Source: Bacteroidota bacterium
GTDB lineage: Bacteria; Bacteroidota; Bacteroidia; B-17B0; Aurantibacillaceae
Assembly: GCA_021155905.1 (NCBI GenBank)
Contig: JAJNBG010000006.1
Span: 24,936 to 88,935 of the forward strand
Direction of reading: 5' to 3'
DNA length: 64,000 nt
Part shown: positions 7,431 to 15,182 of the stretch, one piece after another
Layout of the letters: every line of letters begins with the position of its first letter
How positions within the stretch are numbered: the stretch's first letter is position 1
Made by a program: the position numbers and the translations under genes
The notes under the pieces: generated by a model
Seen by the model: the letters and a program-made list of their open reading frames with translations, nothing else
Databases searched by the model: none
Told to the model about the DNA's origin: nothing

Positions 7431-7985
7431 ATGAATCAACAAGTTCAATATCAGATTCATAAATTGATTCTTAAATCCTTAGTTGAAGAAGACCAAGCTG
7501 AGCCGAGTATTTTTGAAAATGAAAACGACTTCAGGAAACAACTTGGAATTGGACAGGATAATGCGCTTTATTTTCACCAGCAACTATGTCTGCTACTCTC
7601 TAGGAAATACATACACATGAATTGCCTGGAATCAGGTAAATTGTGTTACACTATCACAGGTAGAGGCATTGAATCGCACGGAACGTCACTTTGGCTGGAA
7701 AAAATGGAGAAATCTATTACCTATTTCAACTGGGATAACGAAAGTTCAAACACCACATTTATACCAAGACATACCATAAACAGTTTTGCCATAAATGATA
7801 AGAAAAAGCTTACAATAACTTTAACAACTGGAAAATGTATGCTTATTCTGAACGGGGATAACCTTTTTCAAAGTAAAACTATTATTGAGGCACCTGAGCT
7901 CAACCATAGTGAAGATGTTGAAGGTTTTAAGACTTTTCACTTCGTATCCCGAAAGCCGTTATTCATTAGCTATATATTAGAATAA
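7431..7985 (+). CDS. Hypothetical protein
   Basis: 184 residues, no signal peptide. The N-terminal half (HKLILKSL through LSRKYIHMN...YTITGRGIESHGT) has the look of a winged-helix fold, with a YTITGRG beta-wing-like segment; the C-terminal half is beta-rich. I cannot assign a family. Same strand as and 33 bp after the small lipoprotein gene, followed 70 bp later by the SymE-like remnant. Confidence 0.55.
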   Translation: MNQQVQYQIHKLILKSLVEEDQAEPSIFENENDFRKQLGIGQDNALYFHQQLCLLLSRKYIHMNCLESGKLCYTITGRGIESHGTSLWLEKMEKSITYFNWDNESSNTTFIPRHTINSFAINDKKKLTITLTTGKCMLILNGDNLFQSKTIIEAPELNHSEDVEGFKTFHFVSRKPLFISYILE

Positions 7986-8055
7986 CAATCTTTCTCAGAA
8001 CATCCTTCATTTACTTCATAGCATTTTTAAATTGGTGGTTTCCAACTAAACCTTT

Positions 8056-8246
8056 ATGAGTATGAAAAAACGTTCAAGAAAACTGAAAGTGTACAAAAAG
8101 TATGTTAGCAGAGGCTCTAGTCGCTATGTCGGAATGCCAGAGATAAGACTTTGCGGTATCTGGCTAAAGCAAGCTGGCTTTGAATTGGCAGAATAATTAC
8201 GGTTCGCCATTCCAAGAATCGCATCATTATAATATCAGATACTTAG
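8056..8246 (+). pseudogene. SymE-like type I toxin, disrupted by a frameshift
   Basis: From ATG 8056 the frame encodes 46 residues (MSMKKRSRKLKVYKKYVSR, then MPEIRLCGIWLKQAGFELAE) and stops at 8194-8196. This is the SymE-family pattern RKLKVY.KY...PEIRL.G.WL..AGF. The missing C-terminal strand is intact in another frame from 8193: IITVRHSKNRIIIISDT, stop 8244-8246. Losing one base just after 8192 explains it; restoring it would give ...GFELADIITVRHSKNR, about 63 residues. SymE proteins are SOS-linked toxins with an AbrB-like fold. It may be a decayed gene, a sequencing error, or less likely a frameshift-expressed product. Confidence 0.75.
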
Positions 8247-8287
8247 GCTGCTACTTAATGTAATTTTTTGGACAAAATTGAATAACT

Positions 8288-8314
8288 ATCCTCATGCAAA
8301 TGTGGGGATTTTTT
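8288..8314 (+). terminator. Rho-independent terminator after the SymE-like gene
   Basis: ATCCTCA (8288-8294) pairs with TGGGGAT (8303-8309) with one wobble, 8-nt loop, followed by a run of T to 8314. It would end plus-strand transcription from the 7113-8246 genes before the opposing gene at 8349. Confidence 0.55.
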
Positions 8315-8348
8315 ATTTCAACAAAGTGCTTTGAACCCCTTGATAATG

Positions 8349-8570
8349 TCATTCAGTCACTTTACTTATGGTAGCAATATCATCCCCGTACATATTGTAA
8401 ATCAATTCTTCTTTCCCATTCTCGTTTAAATATTTCATTGTCCAAGACATTCGGCAAAAGTCCAAAAGTTTAAATTTTATCCTTTCACCACACCATTCAA
8501 ATTCATATTGTTCACCAACCTTTAAATTCTCAATTATTGCCCTTACAGTTTCGCTGTTATTTGTTTTCAT
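8349..8570 (-). CDS. Hypothetical 73-residue protein
   Basis: 73 residues with a beta-rich centre (EQYEFEWCGERIKFKLLDFC and WTMKYLNENGKEELIYNMYG). No recognised family and no export signal. Expression is supported by a TAATTTTG -7 element on the minus strand at 8575-8582 just before the ATG, in the same arrangement as at the gene starting 4760. Divergent from the SRAP operon; the palindrome at 8602-8622 lies between the two and might affect both. Confidence 0.55.
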   Translation of the reverse strand: MKTNNSETVRAIIENLKVGEQYEFEWCGERIKFKLLDFCRMSWTMKYLNENGKEELIYNMYGDDIATISKVTE

Positions 8571-8601
8571 AGTACAAAATTATGTTCAGAAAAAATGATT
8601 T

Positions 8602-8649
8602 AATGCTATAAAATGTAGCATTTTAAGAATTGATAATAACTTATCTTTA
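8602..8649 (+). promoter_or_regulatory. Palindromic operator and promoter of the SRAP/Schlafen/HEPN operon
   Basis: AATGCTATAAAATGTAGCATT (described as arms AATGCTA 8602-8608 and TAGCATT 8616-8622 with a 7-bp centre) is followed by TATCTTTA at 8642-8649, a near match to TAnnTTTG, and ATG at 8655. The core GCTATAAAATGTAGC differs by one base from the site at 4711-4725. Centre-to--7 spacing is 30 bp. Confidence 0.6.
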
Positions 8650-8654
8650 CTGTT

Positions 8655-9026
8655 ATGAATACACCTGATTTGCGATTTGCTTGGGATTTTCCACTTGCTG
8701 AAATTCAAACACCTTATGGCTCTCAATTAAACCATGATGGATTGGCAGAAAAGCTGATTGAAAAAGCGCATAGATATAGGCCACACGAAACAATGCATAT
8801 ACATAATCAAATAATGAACCTTTCGGATTCTCTTAAAATGATTCACAATACATTTTGGAAAAAAAGGTATACCGATGAAGACAGGAAAACAGCTAGGAGA
8901 GTATTTAATAAAGAAATTAAGGTGTTGAATTATGATTTAATTAAGGTATTTGAAAAAACAGCGGATAAAGAAACGGAAAAAGACATAAAAGCATTGCTAA
9001 CAATTGCCATTAGATATTTGAAATAA
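8655..9026 (+). CDS. Hypothetical protein, first gene of the SRAP operon
   Basis: 123 residues, largely helical and charged, no signal peptide. The N-terminus (FAWDFPLAEIQTPYGSQLNHDGLAEKLIEKAHRY) and basic centre (FWKKRYTDEDRKTARRVFNKEIK) give no family I recognise. It is the first gene after the palindromic operator and begins a same-strand run with gaps of 0-45 bp through the HEPN-like gene at 11838, so it probably belongs to the same transcript as the SRAP protein. Confidence 0.6.
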   Translation: MNTPDLRFAWDFPLAEIQTPYGSQLNHDGLAEKLIEKAHRYRPHETMHIHNQIMNLSDSLKMIHNTFWKKRYTDEDRKTARRVFNKEIKVLNYDLIKVFEKTADKETEKDIKALLTIAIRYLK

Positions 9027-9125
9027 ATGAAAACTGTAAAACACATATTCAATTGTTTAGGAATACTTTTCTTAACTCATCCGAGCAAATGGGAGTGGGA
9101 ATTTAAAAAATTGAAAAATAAGTAA
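9027..9125 (+). CDS. Possible 32-residue small protein
   Basis: An ATG directly abuts the TAA of the upstream gene (TAAATG) and opens a 32-codon frame: MKTVKHIFNCLGILFL, then THPSKWEWEFKKLKNK. The product has one short hydrophobic segment and a basic, Trp-containing tail, so it might associate with a membrane. The tight spacing suggests translational coupling, but such a short frame could occur by chance. Confidence 0.35.
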   Translation: MKTVKHIFNCLGILFLTHPSKWEWEFKKLKNK

Positions 9126-9170
9126 AAAATGGATTTGTTTAAATTTATCTAACTAAATCAATACTATAGC

Positions 9171-9887
9171 ATGTGTTACCATAAATCTGTTCCCGATAAA
9201 GCCAAATTAAATAAGCTATTTGACAATTCTGTCAATACAGACAAATGGGAAAAACAATATCACCATATATCTGGGTTTTCATTTAAGGAACTACCAGTTT
9301 TGACTTCTGAAAAGCCGTCTCACATTCAAGCTTTTAAATGGGGCTTGATTCCTTCATGGGTCAAGACGCAGGAACAGGCAAAAGAATCAGCCTCCTTCTG
9401 TTTAAATGCGAAATCCGAGACTATTTTTAGTAAACCCTCATTTCGAACAATAACCAAGAAGCGTTGTTTGATTTTTACCGATGGTTTTTACGAATGGCGA
9501 GACGTTAATAAAAAGAAATATCCATACTTTATTCATCTGAAAGAGCAAGATGCTTTCGCTTTCGGTGGACTTTACGATGAGTGGGTGAATAAAGAAACTG
9601 GGGAAATATCCAGTACCACGTCAATTATCACTACTGAAGCTAATCCACTAATGGCAAAGATTCATAATTTAAAACTTCGTATGCCTTTGATTTTTGATAA
9701 ACAAACAATGTTTGAATGGATTAAACCTGATTTATCCAAGGAGCACCTTCAGGAATTAATGAAGCCGTTTCCTGAATCCAAAATGGAGGCGTATACTATA
9801 TCGAAACTAATTACCTCTCGCTCCGAAAATCCGAATCAGGAACGTGTGAAAGAACCATTCTCTTACCCTGAATTAACTGAATTATAA
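9171..9887 (+). CDS. yedK: SOS response-associated (SRAP/HMCES-type) protein
   Basis: 238 residues, full length for the family. SRAP proteins cross-link to abasic sites in single-stranded DNA through Cys2 and shield them. The key residues are all present: Cys2 after the removed Met, the FKWGLIPSW motif (56-63), N79 and E83 in LNAKSETIF, E108 in DGFYEW, and H165 in the IHNLKLRMP motif. It probably acts in the cytoplasm on DNA damage. It lies in a same-strand run with a Schlafen AlbA_2 protein 17 bp downstream, and the run is headed by a palindrome shared with radA, consistent with damage-responsive control. Confidence 0.92.
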   Translation: MCYHKSVPDKAKLNKLFDNSVNTDKWEKQYHHISGFSFKELPVLTSEKPSHIQAFKWGLIPSWVKTQEQAKESASFCLNAKSETIFSKPSFRTITKKRCLIFTDGFYEWRDVNKKKYPYFIHLKEQDAFAFGGLYDEWVNKETGEISSTTSIITTEANPLMAKIHNLKLRMPLIFDKQTMFEWIKPDLSKEHLQELMKPFPESKMEAYTISKLITSRSENPNQERVKEPFSYPELTEL

Positions 9888-9904
9888 ATCTAACTTTCAA
9901 CAAT

Positions 9905-10942
9905 ATGTATTCGCAACTATACTTCGGAAAGGAGTGGGAAAAATTAAAATATAAGGATATTGAAAATTTCTTCTCAGAGAAACAGGAAGAATCTGATAAA
10001 ATTGAATTCAAATCTTATGTTGACAGGGGCGAAAAAAGCAAGACTGAAACTGAAAACAATATCATCAGAACGATTTGTGGGATGTTGAATTCAGAAGGAG
10101 GGATTATAATTTGGGGTGCACCTAAAGGTGAAAAAAAAGAAAATAGTAAAATTTTAGAGTTTGAAGGAGAATTAACACCGTTGAATTTCCAAACTGACAA
10201 GGATTCTATAATTAGAAGGATTTCGGATAACATTCAAGTTACACCACGAGGTATTAGATTTAGGGAATTAAAAAAACCAAAAGAGGACAAATACATCTGT
10301 ATTTTTGAAATTGAAAAAAGCGAATATTCTCCGCACCAGCATGGAAATATCTACCATATGAGAATTGATGGTCAAACCAGACCTGCACCACATCATTATA
10401 TTGAAGCACTTTTTAAAAGAATTTCATTTCCTAAACTTGAAGGGTATACTAAGCCGTATATTGTGAGAAAAACTGCCACTGGCTATATTGTATGTTTGAA
10501 AACCTGTATTTTTAATTTGTCGAAATTTCAGAATGAGGAAAGGCTTTACTTTAGAATTACATTAATCAATGGTGAAGTAAGAAGCAATATTTCGAGCAAT
10601 TATAGGAGAGTAACTCCAAATTTAGACATAGTTACTTATCTGCCTGATAAAGTTTTCTTTGCATCAGAACATATTGTAGTAAAAGATGAATTTTTAATAA
10701 AAAATGAAACACTTGCTATAACAAACCAAATGATTGAAGTGATAGTGTATTTTGGCGGAAAGAATTCTCCTCTAACAGTATCAAGATATAAAATGGATTT
10801 AAGTACTCCTCATGTTAACGTAGATGATTATATCATCTCTAAGGAAGAAAATAGAATGATTTCAGATATTTATGAAGATGATAATATTTCTAATCAAGAT
10901 AGGATAGATAGAGTGATGAGTAATAATAGTGTCACACTTTAA
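9905..10942 (+). CDS. Schlafen AlbA_2 domain protein
   Basis: 345 residues. The N-terminal ~170 residues form an AlbA_2/Schlafen domain: E29-S-D-K-I-E34-F-K signature, then NNIIRTICGMLNSEGGIIIWGAPKG (described: helix followed by GG and a strand), and a closing strand with MRIDGQTRPAPHHYIE. Schlafen domains bind nucleic acid, and some are nucleases whose acidic residues (E29, E34 here) matter. The C-terminal half is beta-rich with no known domain, and the ATPase often fused to AlbA_2 is missing. It lies 17 bp after the SRAP gene and 35 bp before a HEPN-like gene. A role in nucleic-acid cleavage or sensing during damage or phage infection is inference. Confidence 0.8.
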   Translation: MYSQLYFGKEWEKLKYKDIENFFSEKQEESDKIEFKSYVDRGEKSKTETENNIIRTICGMLNSEGGIIIWGAPKGEKKENSKILEFEGELTPLNFQTDKDSIIRRISDNIQVTPRGIRFRELKKPKEDKYICIFEIEKSEYSPHQHGNIYHMRIDGQTRPAPHHYIEALFKRISFPKLEGYTKPYIVRKTATGYIVCLKTCIFNLSKFQNEERLYFRITLINGEVRSNISSNYRRVTPNLDIVTYLPDKVFFASEHIVVKDEFLIKNETLAITNQMIEVIVYFGGKNSPLTVSRYKMDLSTPHVNVDDYIISKEENRMISDIYEDDNISNQDRIDRVMSNNSVTL

Positions 10943-10977
10943 ATTTAACCCATTATTAAAATTAAATAAAAACAAAT

Positions 10978-11838
10978 ATGAATGACCCAATAGTAAGTCA
11001 GTACTATATTTCTAAAGTTGATAAAGACAGTATGTTTAACGTTAGGATAATATCAGAAGAAGAATTTGTAAGATATACTGCGCACATTTCTGCTTTAAGG
11101 AAAATGTCAAGTGACGAAAGCCTATATACCTTGGTTGAACTTAACTATAATGATTTAAAAAATCAAATTATTAAATATGAAAGTGAATTTGGTGGAATAC
11201 ACAGTATATCAATACCTGAATTTGAAAAGTTAATGCTAAACCTAAATAGATTAATACTAAACTATCTCTCGGCGGTACGAACATATTTAGACCATACTGA
11301 AACAAGGTTGAAAAGAACATATGGGGAAAAATCTAACGAGATGCAAAATTTTAAACAATATACTAATGATGCATTTGATGGCTATTTCAGCTACCGTTTT
11401 TTATCTAAGCTCAGAAATTATGCACAACACTGTGGTCTACCATCTAGTTCAATTGAATTCAGTTCAACATCATCTGAAGGAAAAATAATATCTAAATTAA
11501 TAATGCATTTTGAGAGAGATGAATTGCTTAATAATTTCAGCTCATGGGGAAAGCTTAAAGAAGAGTTGGGAAGGAAAAACCAATTATTTGATGTAATCTC
11601 TTTACTTGAAGAAAAAGCTTGTTTATTAAAAGAGATTAATGAAAAGATAAATTCACCAATTTATCTAAATCATAAACAGGCGGGAGAAGAATTAATGTCA
11701 TTAATAAAAGAATCGGAAAGACATAAGGGTTTTCCATGTATTGTATCGGCAGTTGGTAACTCCACTGACGTAAATTTCAAAATGAACTGGATTCCTGTTG
11801 ATTCAGTATCAAAGGTTACTGGTTTAGCGATTGAATAA
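10978..11838 (+). CDS. HEPN-like protein with an RX4H motif
   Basis: 286 residues, strongly helical. SKLRNYAQHCGLP holds R146-N-Y-A-Q-H151, which fits the RX4-6H signature of HEPN ribonucleases at the end of a helix; the preceding helix (LILNYLSAVRTYLDHTETRLKR) fits the HEPN bundle. HEPN proteins are widespread RNases and toxins in defence systems. No antitoxin-type neighbour (MNT) is seen; the upstream partner is the Schlafen AlbA_2 protein, 35 bp away on the same strand. Family placement rests on the motif and helix pattern, so it is tentative. It ends the SRAP operon and meets the opposing operon at 11928. Confidence 0.6.
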   Translation: MNDPIVSQYYISKVDKDSMFNVRIISEEEFVRYTAHISALRKMSSDESLYTLVELNYNDLKNQIIKYESEFGGIHSISIPEFEKLMLNLNRLILNYLSAVRTYLDHTETRLKRTYGEKSNEMQNFKQYTNDAFDGYFSYRFLSKLRNYAQHCGLPSSSIEFSSTSSEGKIISKLIMHFERDELLNNFSSWGKLKEELGRKNQLFDVISLLEEKACLLKEINEKINSPIYLNHKQAGEELMSLIKESERHKGFPCIVSAVGNSTDVNFKMNWIPVDSVSKVTGLAIE

Positions 11839-11910
11839 GTTGAAGCAGAGAGACGAAAACCAATAGAAGGCAATTTAGACAAAAGATAAGTAATAAAAAT
11901 GTTATTGTAG

Positions 11911-11928
11911 ATGAGTAAAATTACTCAT
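11911..11928. terminator. Small hairpin between convergent operons
   Basis: ATGAGTAA (11911-11918) and TTACTCAT (11921-11928) are perfect inverted arms with a 2-bp centre, overlapping the stop codon of the minus-strand gene at 11928. It could terminate one or both convergent transcripts, but it is A+T-rich and lacks a strong T-run, so this is weak. Confidence 0.3.
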
Positions 11929-12620
11929 TATGCTACTTCCAAATATTCTGCTTTTGGAATAATGGAATACTTTTCCACAACACTTCTCGCATTGCCAGAT
12001 ACTATATGTTTATAAGCTTCTGTCGCAGCACTTCTTGCCCATACAGATTTATTTTTAGGGGTTATTTCAGCTTTATTTATGTCATCAAGAAACATTTCTA
12101 CATGCCAGTAATTTATTTTATTGGGCGTATGTTTAACAAAGCATTGCCCTTCAAAAATGAATTTATCATCAGTTGCGGGAGGGTTAATATTCAAAGCCTT
12201 AATTAGTTTTTGAGCTTCAGAATCTTTAGTCCTATAATACGGGAATGGTTTGTTATTAATATCTTTCAAATAAAAATATATTGGCACTGCGATTTTCGTT
12301 TTTTCAAATGAATTTTGATATTTTTTAATTGTAGTCTTTTCGGGTTTGCGCCATTCTTTCATGGCTGAACCTTTAGCCCTGTACTTTAAATGCCTTAAAT
12401 GTAATTTCCCACCAATAAGGTTCAAAGATAACCCCATTATTTCTTTAGGGAAAATTATATCCTCTCGCAAAGTATCAGTTTCAATATTGAATGTTTCGTT
12501 AAACGGTTTTGATGAACTTCGAACGACGCAAGGCCTCTTCAATGCAGCTATTTTATTCATATCCATACAGTCTTTGTAATAGGACTTTGGAATAAGGCAG
12601 CAAGGATATTTAAGACGCAT
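11928..12620 (-). CDS. Hypothetical protein, third gene of unknown operon
   Basis: 230 residues with a basic N-terminal half and no signal peptide (the N-terminus MRLKYPCCLIPKSYYKDC is not hydrophobic enough). A C-terminal stretch (EGQCFVKHTPNKINYWHVEMFLDDINKAEI...KSVWARSAATEAYKHI) might be a domain on its own. No family is recognised. It follows the 204-residue gene by 12 bp on the same strand and is the last of three tightly packed genes read from 14025. Confidence 0.6.
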   Translation of the reverse strand: MRLKYPCCLIPKSYYKDCMDMNKIAALKRPCVVRSSSKPFNETFNIETDTLREDIIFPKEIMGLSLNLIGGKLHLRHLKYRAKGSAMKEWRKPEKTTIKKYQNSFEKTKIAVPIYFYLKDINNKPFPYYRTKDSEAQKLIKALNINPPATDDKFIFEGQCFVKHTPNKINYWHVEMFLDDINKAEITPKNKSVWARSAATEAYKHIVSGNARSVVEKYSIIPKAEYLEVA

Positions 12621-12632
12621 AAAGCTTGGACT

Positions 12633-13247
12633 TTAAACAGAAAGGAAATTATTAAAGCCTGCTACTAAATCGGTAAGATTCATTGAATCACTTGCAATAT
12701 GTTTTCTATTAACAAAAACACTAAATACAACATCTCCTTTGTTAACCCCTTCGATTGTATCAAAAGGATACGTTACCATGAGCATTTTTTCTTTATCGAA
12801 GGTAAGCGTAAACTTTATAGTATTTGATGGAGTTAATTCAACAGAAATTTTATCAAATTTGATTTGTGCAATTACTTTTGCAACGCCAGTCGCCTCTGCT
12901 TTCGCAGAAGAAATATCTTTTTCAATATAATTTGAATATTTTTCAAACTCTTTATCAATCTTAGGAGATATAATACTCATATTTTTAAATTCGACTGACT
13001 GTTCAGAATCATTCTGAATTTTGAAAGCTTTACTGATATCAATATATTTTTCAATATCAAAACTGCCATTTATTTCCTGAAGTTTAAGTTCAATCTGATT
13101 TGCTGAATATGTTGCTGCTTGAATTTTTGGAGCTTCGGAAAAGCAACCCACCATAGCAGCCACAAGAATATACTTTCTCAATGAATCATCATCTATATCA
13201 GATTGATATAACTCTACCTCGCTATCACTTAAAATTACACTACCCAT
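12633..13247 (-). CDS. Hypothetical protein, second gene of unknown operon
   Basis: 204 residues, acidic, mostly beta-rich with alternating patterns (IELKLQEINGSF, IKFTLTFDKEKMLMVTYPF, DVVFSVFVNRKHIASDSMNLTDLVAGFNNFL). A short hydrophobic helix near the N-terminus (YILVAAMVGCF) is the only candidate membrane segment. Its start overlaps the end of the 261-residue gene by 8 bp, so translation is probably coupled and the two proteins may form a complex. Family not recognised. Confidence 0.6.
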   Translation of the reverse strand: MGSVILSDSEVELYQSDIDDDSLRKYILVAAMVGCFSEAPKIQAATYSANQIELKLQEINGSFDIEKYIDISKAFKIQNDSEQSVEFKNMSIISPKIDKEFEKYSNYIEKDISSAKAEATGVAKVIAQIKFDKISVELTPSNTIKFTLTFDKEKMLMVTYPFDTIEGVNKGDVVFSVFVNRKHIASDSMNLTDLVAGFNNFLSV

Positions 13248-14025
13248 TTACATTCAAATGATTAATAGTTTTATCTAACAAAGACCAATGAAAAATATTA
13301 AATATCTCTTGATTTATCTCAGCGAATTTTCCTTTCAATTCTTCAAATGAAAGATGTTGTTTATCACAAAATAAATCAATGTCTAAAACCATTTCTTTCT
13401 CTTTAATTTCAACTCTAGGATTAGGAGGAAGAAGTCCATAAACAACTTTCAGGTTTTTCCCTTCTCCTTTTAAAATAAAATTGGAAAAACCACTTACTAA
13501 TAATGAATTACTTGGAATTGTTAAATACTGGTTTACTAAAGCACTATTAAAAACAGTTCCAAGACCTTCATAAGGATAATTTGGGCCGTCAACTCTTAAT
13601 TGAATTATATTTATTTTTCTTAATGCAGTATGGTTAATTACTTTAATAGAAGACAAGTCTAATATTGTTTTTATTAATTGGTTTGACTCTTCCCAAAATA
13701 CTTCAAAATTTGAATAAGCTTGACCGTTATGGCTAATTGAAATTGATTCTGAAGTAATATTTAACTTTTTAAAAGAATCTTTTGTTGTAAACTGAAAACC
13801 AGACAAACTACTTGTCGCAACTGGTTGAGCATTACCTATATTCCCAATAGGTAGGGTATTTGTCATAACATTTGCACAATTTGGAAAATATGGTGCGAAT
13901 ATTTTAATCAATTCGTCTCTTTTGGTTAAAAGCTCGGGGGTCTTTGAAAATTTAACCACTAAGGTTAATTCTCTCAAAAAATTAGTGTTATAGGTGGTTC
14001 TACTATGTGATGGAAATCCGAACAT
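13240..14025 (-). CDS. TIGR04255-like protein, first gene of unknown operon
   Basis: 261 residues. The order of features resembles TIGR04255 proteins: an N-terminal strand (FLRELTLVVKF), PYFPN, a GFQFTTKD segment, a central FEVFWEESNQLIKTILDLSSI helix, then LRKINIIQLRVDGPNYP and a long beta-rich C-terminus. TIGR04255 proteins are of unknown function and turn up sporadically near mobile or defence genes. The match is from pattern memory and is tentative. A -7 element (TAATTTTG on the minus strand, 14065-14072) and a small inverted repeat lie upstream, supporting this as the operon head. Confidence 0.55.
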   Translation of the reverse strand: MFGFPSHSRTTYNTNFLRELTLVVKFSKTPELLTKRDELIKIFAPYFPNCANVMTNTLPIGNIGNAQPVATSSLSGFQFTTKDSFKKLNITSESISISHNGQAYSNFEVFWEESNQLIKTILDLSSIKVINHTALRKINIIQLRVDGPNYPYEGLGTVFNSALVNQYLTIPSNSLLVSGFSNFILKGEGKNLKVVYGLLPPNPRVEIKEKEMVLDIDLFCDKQHLSFEELKGKFAEINQEIFNIFHWSLLDKTINHLNVNG

Positions 14026-14037
14026 ATTTGTTAAAAT

Positions 14038-14072
14038 TACCTATTATTTAGGTATTTATATTTACAAAATTA
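14038..14072 (-). promoter_or_regulatory. Promoter and inverted repeat of the three-gene unknown operon
   Basis: On the minus strand TAATTTTG (14072-14065) fits the -7 consensus about 40 bp before the start at 14025. Between promoter and start lies TACCTA (14038-14043) / TAGGTA (14049-14054), which shares the TACCT...AGGTA arms of the XRE operator at 7038-7067 but with a spacer one base shorter. Control by the XRE protein is possible. Confidence 0.45.
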
Positions 14073-14365
14073 GTTAATTATCTACATAAGTATGGATTTT
14101 TACTACATCTAGCTAATACTATCACAATTACTTATTAACCGTTTTTAGTTTAAATAGATTATTATCCAATGGTACATGCTCGAATTCTGTGATAATTTCA
14201 ACTAAATGATTAATAGTAATGCTTTTCAAACTTGTTTAAAAAAACAGATTTAATGATATTGTTTCTCCATTGATAAAACACTTTTTTCATTTTTTTATGT
14301 GTAACTCAACCAATTTCTTTATACTTGAGGCAGATTAATATCATATAAACAAAAAACTTATAAGC
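14073..14365. other. Gene-free stretch
   Basis: A+T-rich spacer between the divergent genes at 14025 and 14366. I see no gene, RNA, or convincing repeat in it. Confidence 0.5.
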
Positions 14366-14659
14366 ATGTATTTCGAATTAAATTTTGATAGCGTTGACAA
14401 TAAACGCGAAAAGCTTGAAGAAATTATTTCATATTTCAAAAAAAAGATAAAACCATCGGCCAACGAGAACAAAATGCGACTGCTTAAGATTAAAAACTTA
14501 CCAGAAGACAAGTATTTCATATCAAGCCCTGTGCCTAACTTAATCATGAAAATGCAAATGGACTTAGGAAGAGAATTTTTCAATCAAGTTGACGAGGACA
14601 TAATGTATAATCAAAATTTAGTTTTTATTGATGGTTATGACCTGAATAAGCCGCTTTAG
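14366..14659 (+). CDS. Hypothetical 97-residue protein
   Basis: 97 residues, charged, helix then beta pattern (KREKLEEIISYFKKKIKPS, then MRLLKIKNLPEDKYFIS). No signal peptide or known motif. It stands alone on the plus strand and its last 4 bp overlap the 3' end of the opposing gene at 14656. Confidence 0.5.
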   Translation: MYFELNFDSVDNKREKLEEIISYFKKKIKPSANENKMRLLKIKNLPEDKYFISSPVPNLIMKMQMDLGREFFNQVDEDIMYNQNLVFIDGYDLNKPL

Positions 14660-14985
14660 GGAAATACAGCATGTATTGGATTATTATCATATGTAATGTG
14701 ATATGGGCCATCTGTGTAGTTCACAGATACGCTACTGTTTCCTGGAAGTCCCCTTACAGTGCCGTCAGGATAAAAAGTAATCTTACGCATTTCCCCTTCA
14801 AAAGGAATAATTATCATAGCTAGAGGAGGAAATTCAACTCCGTCCTTCGTCTTTTTGTCTGGTATAGAATCGTATTCTGGCTTTGGCGATTTTATTCCTT
14901 TTTTTGGTTTTAAAAATCTTATTGACACGTATTCAAAGTCGTCATTTTTCTCTCGCATATTGGTTTTTTTGCTGCTATTATTCAA
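14656..14985 (-). CDS. Hypothetical 109-residue protein
   Basis: 109 residues. A basic N-terminus (residues 1-35) precedes a beta-rich part (PLAMIIIPFEGEMRKITFYPDGTVRGLPGN). No recognised family. The start overlaps the stop of the 66-residue gene by 4 bp (ATGA-type), which indicates translational coupling of the pair. Confidence 0.5.
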   Translation of the reverse strand: MNNSSKKTNMREKNDDFEYVSIRFLKPKKGIKSPKPEYDSIPDKKTKDGVEFPPLAMIIIPFEGEMRKITFYPDGTVRGLPGNSSVSVNYTDGPYHITYDNNPIHAVFP

Positions 14986-15182
14986 TTATAAAATGGGATA
15001 TTCTGAGTTTCTGCATCATGGATGTCATACTCCTCTTTTGATACTTGTTGGTATAGTGGTATATATTCTCCAGATTCACTTTTCTTCATCATAGTCACAA
15101 CAAAATAAATCTGATGGTCTTTATATAGCTTTGTGTCAATTTTCGATGCCCTATGAGGGGGTAGTAATTCTTTGTTTTCCAT
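14982..15182 (-). CDS. Hypothetical 66-residue protein
   Basis: 66 residues: MENKELLPPHRASKIDTK, then a beta segment KDHQIYFVVTMMKK and an acidic C-terminus. No family recognised. First gene of a coupled pair with the 109-residue protein. The pair could be a small two-component unit such as a toxin and its partner, but nothing in the sequence proves that. Confidence 0.45.
   Translation of the reverse strand: MENKELLPPHRASKIDTKLYKDHQIYFVVTMMKKSESGEYIPLYQQVSKEEYDIHDAETQNIPFYN

Noticed and set aside
1710..15182. A prophage or conjugative element
   Set aside because: No integrase, terminase, capsid, relaxase or attachment-site duplication is visible; only scattered accessory genes are present.
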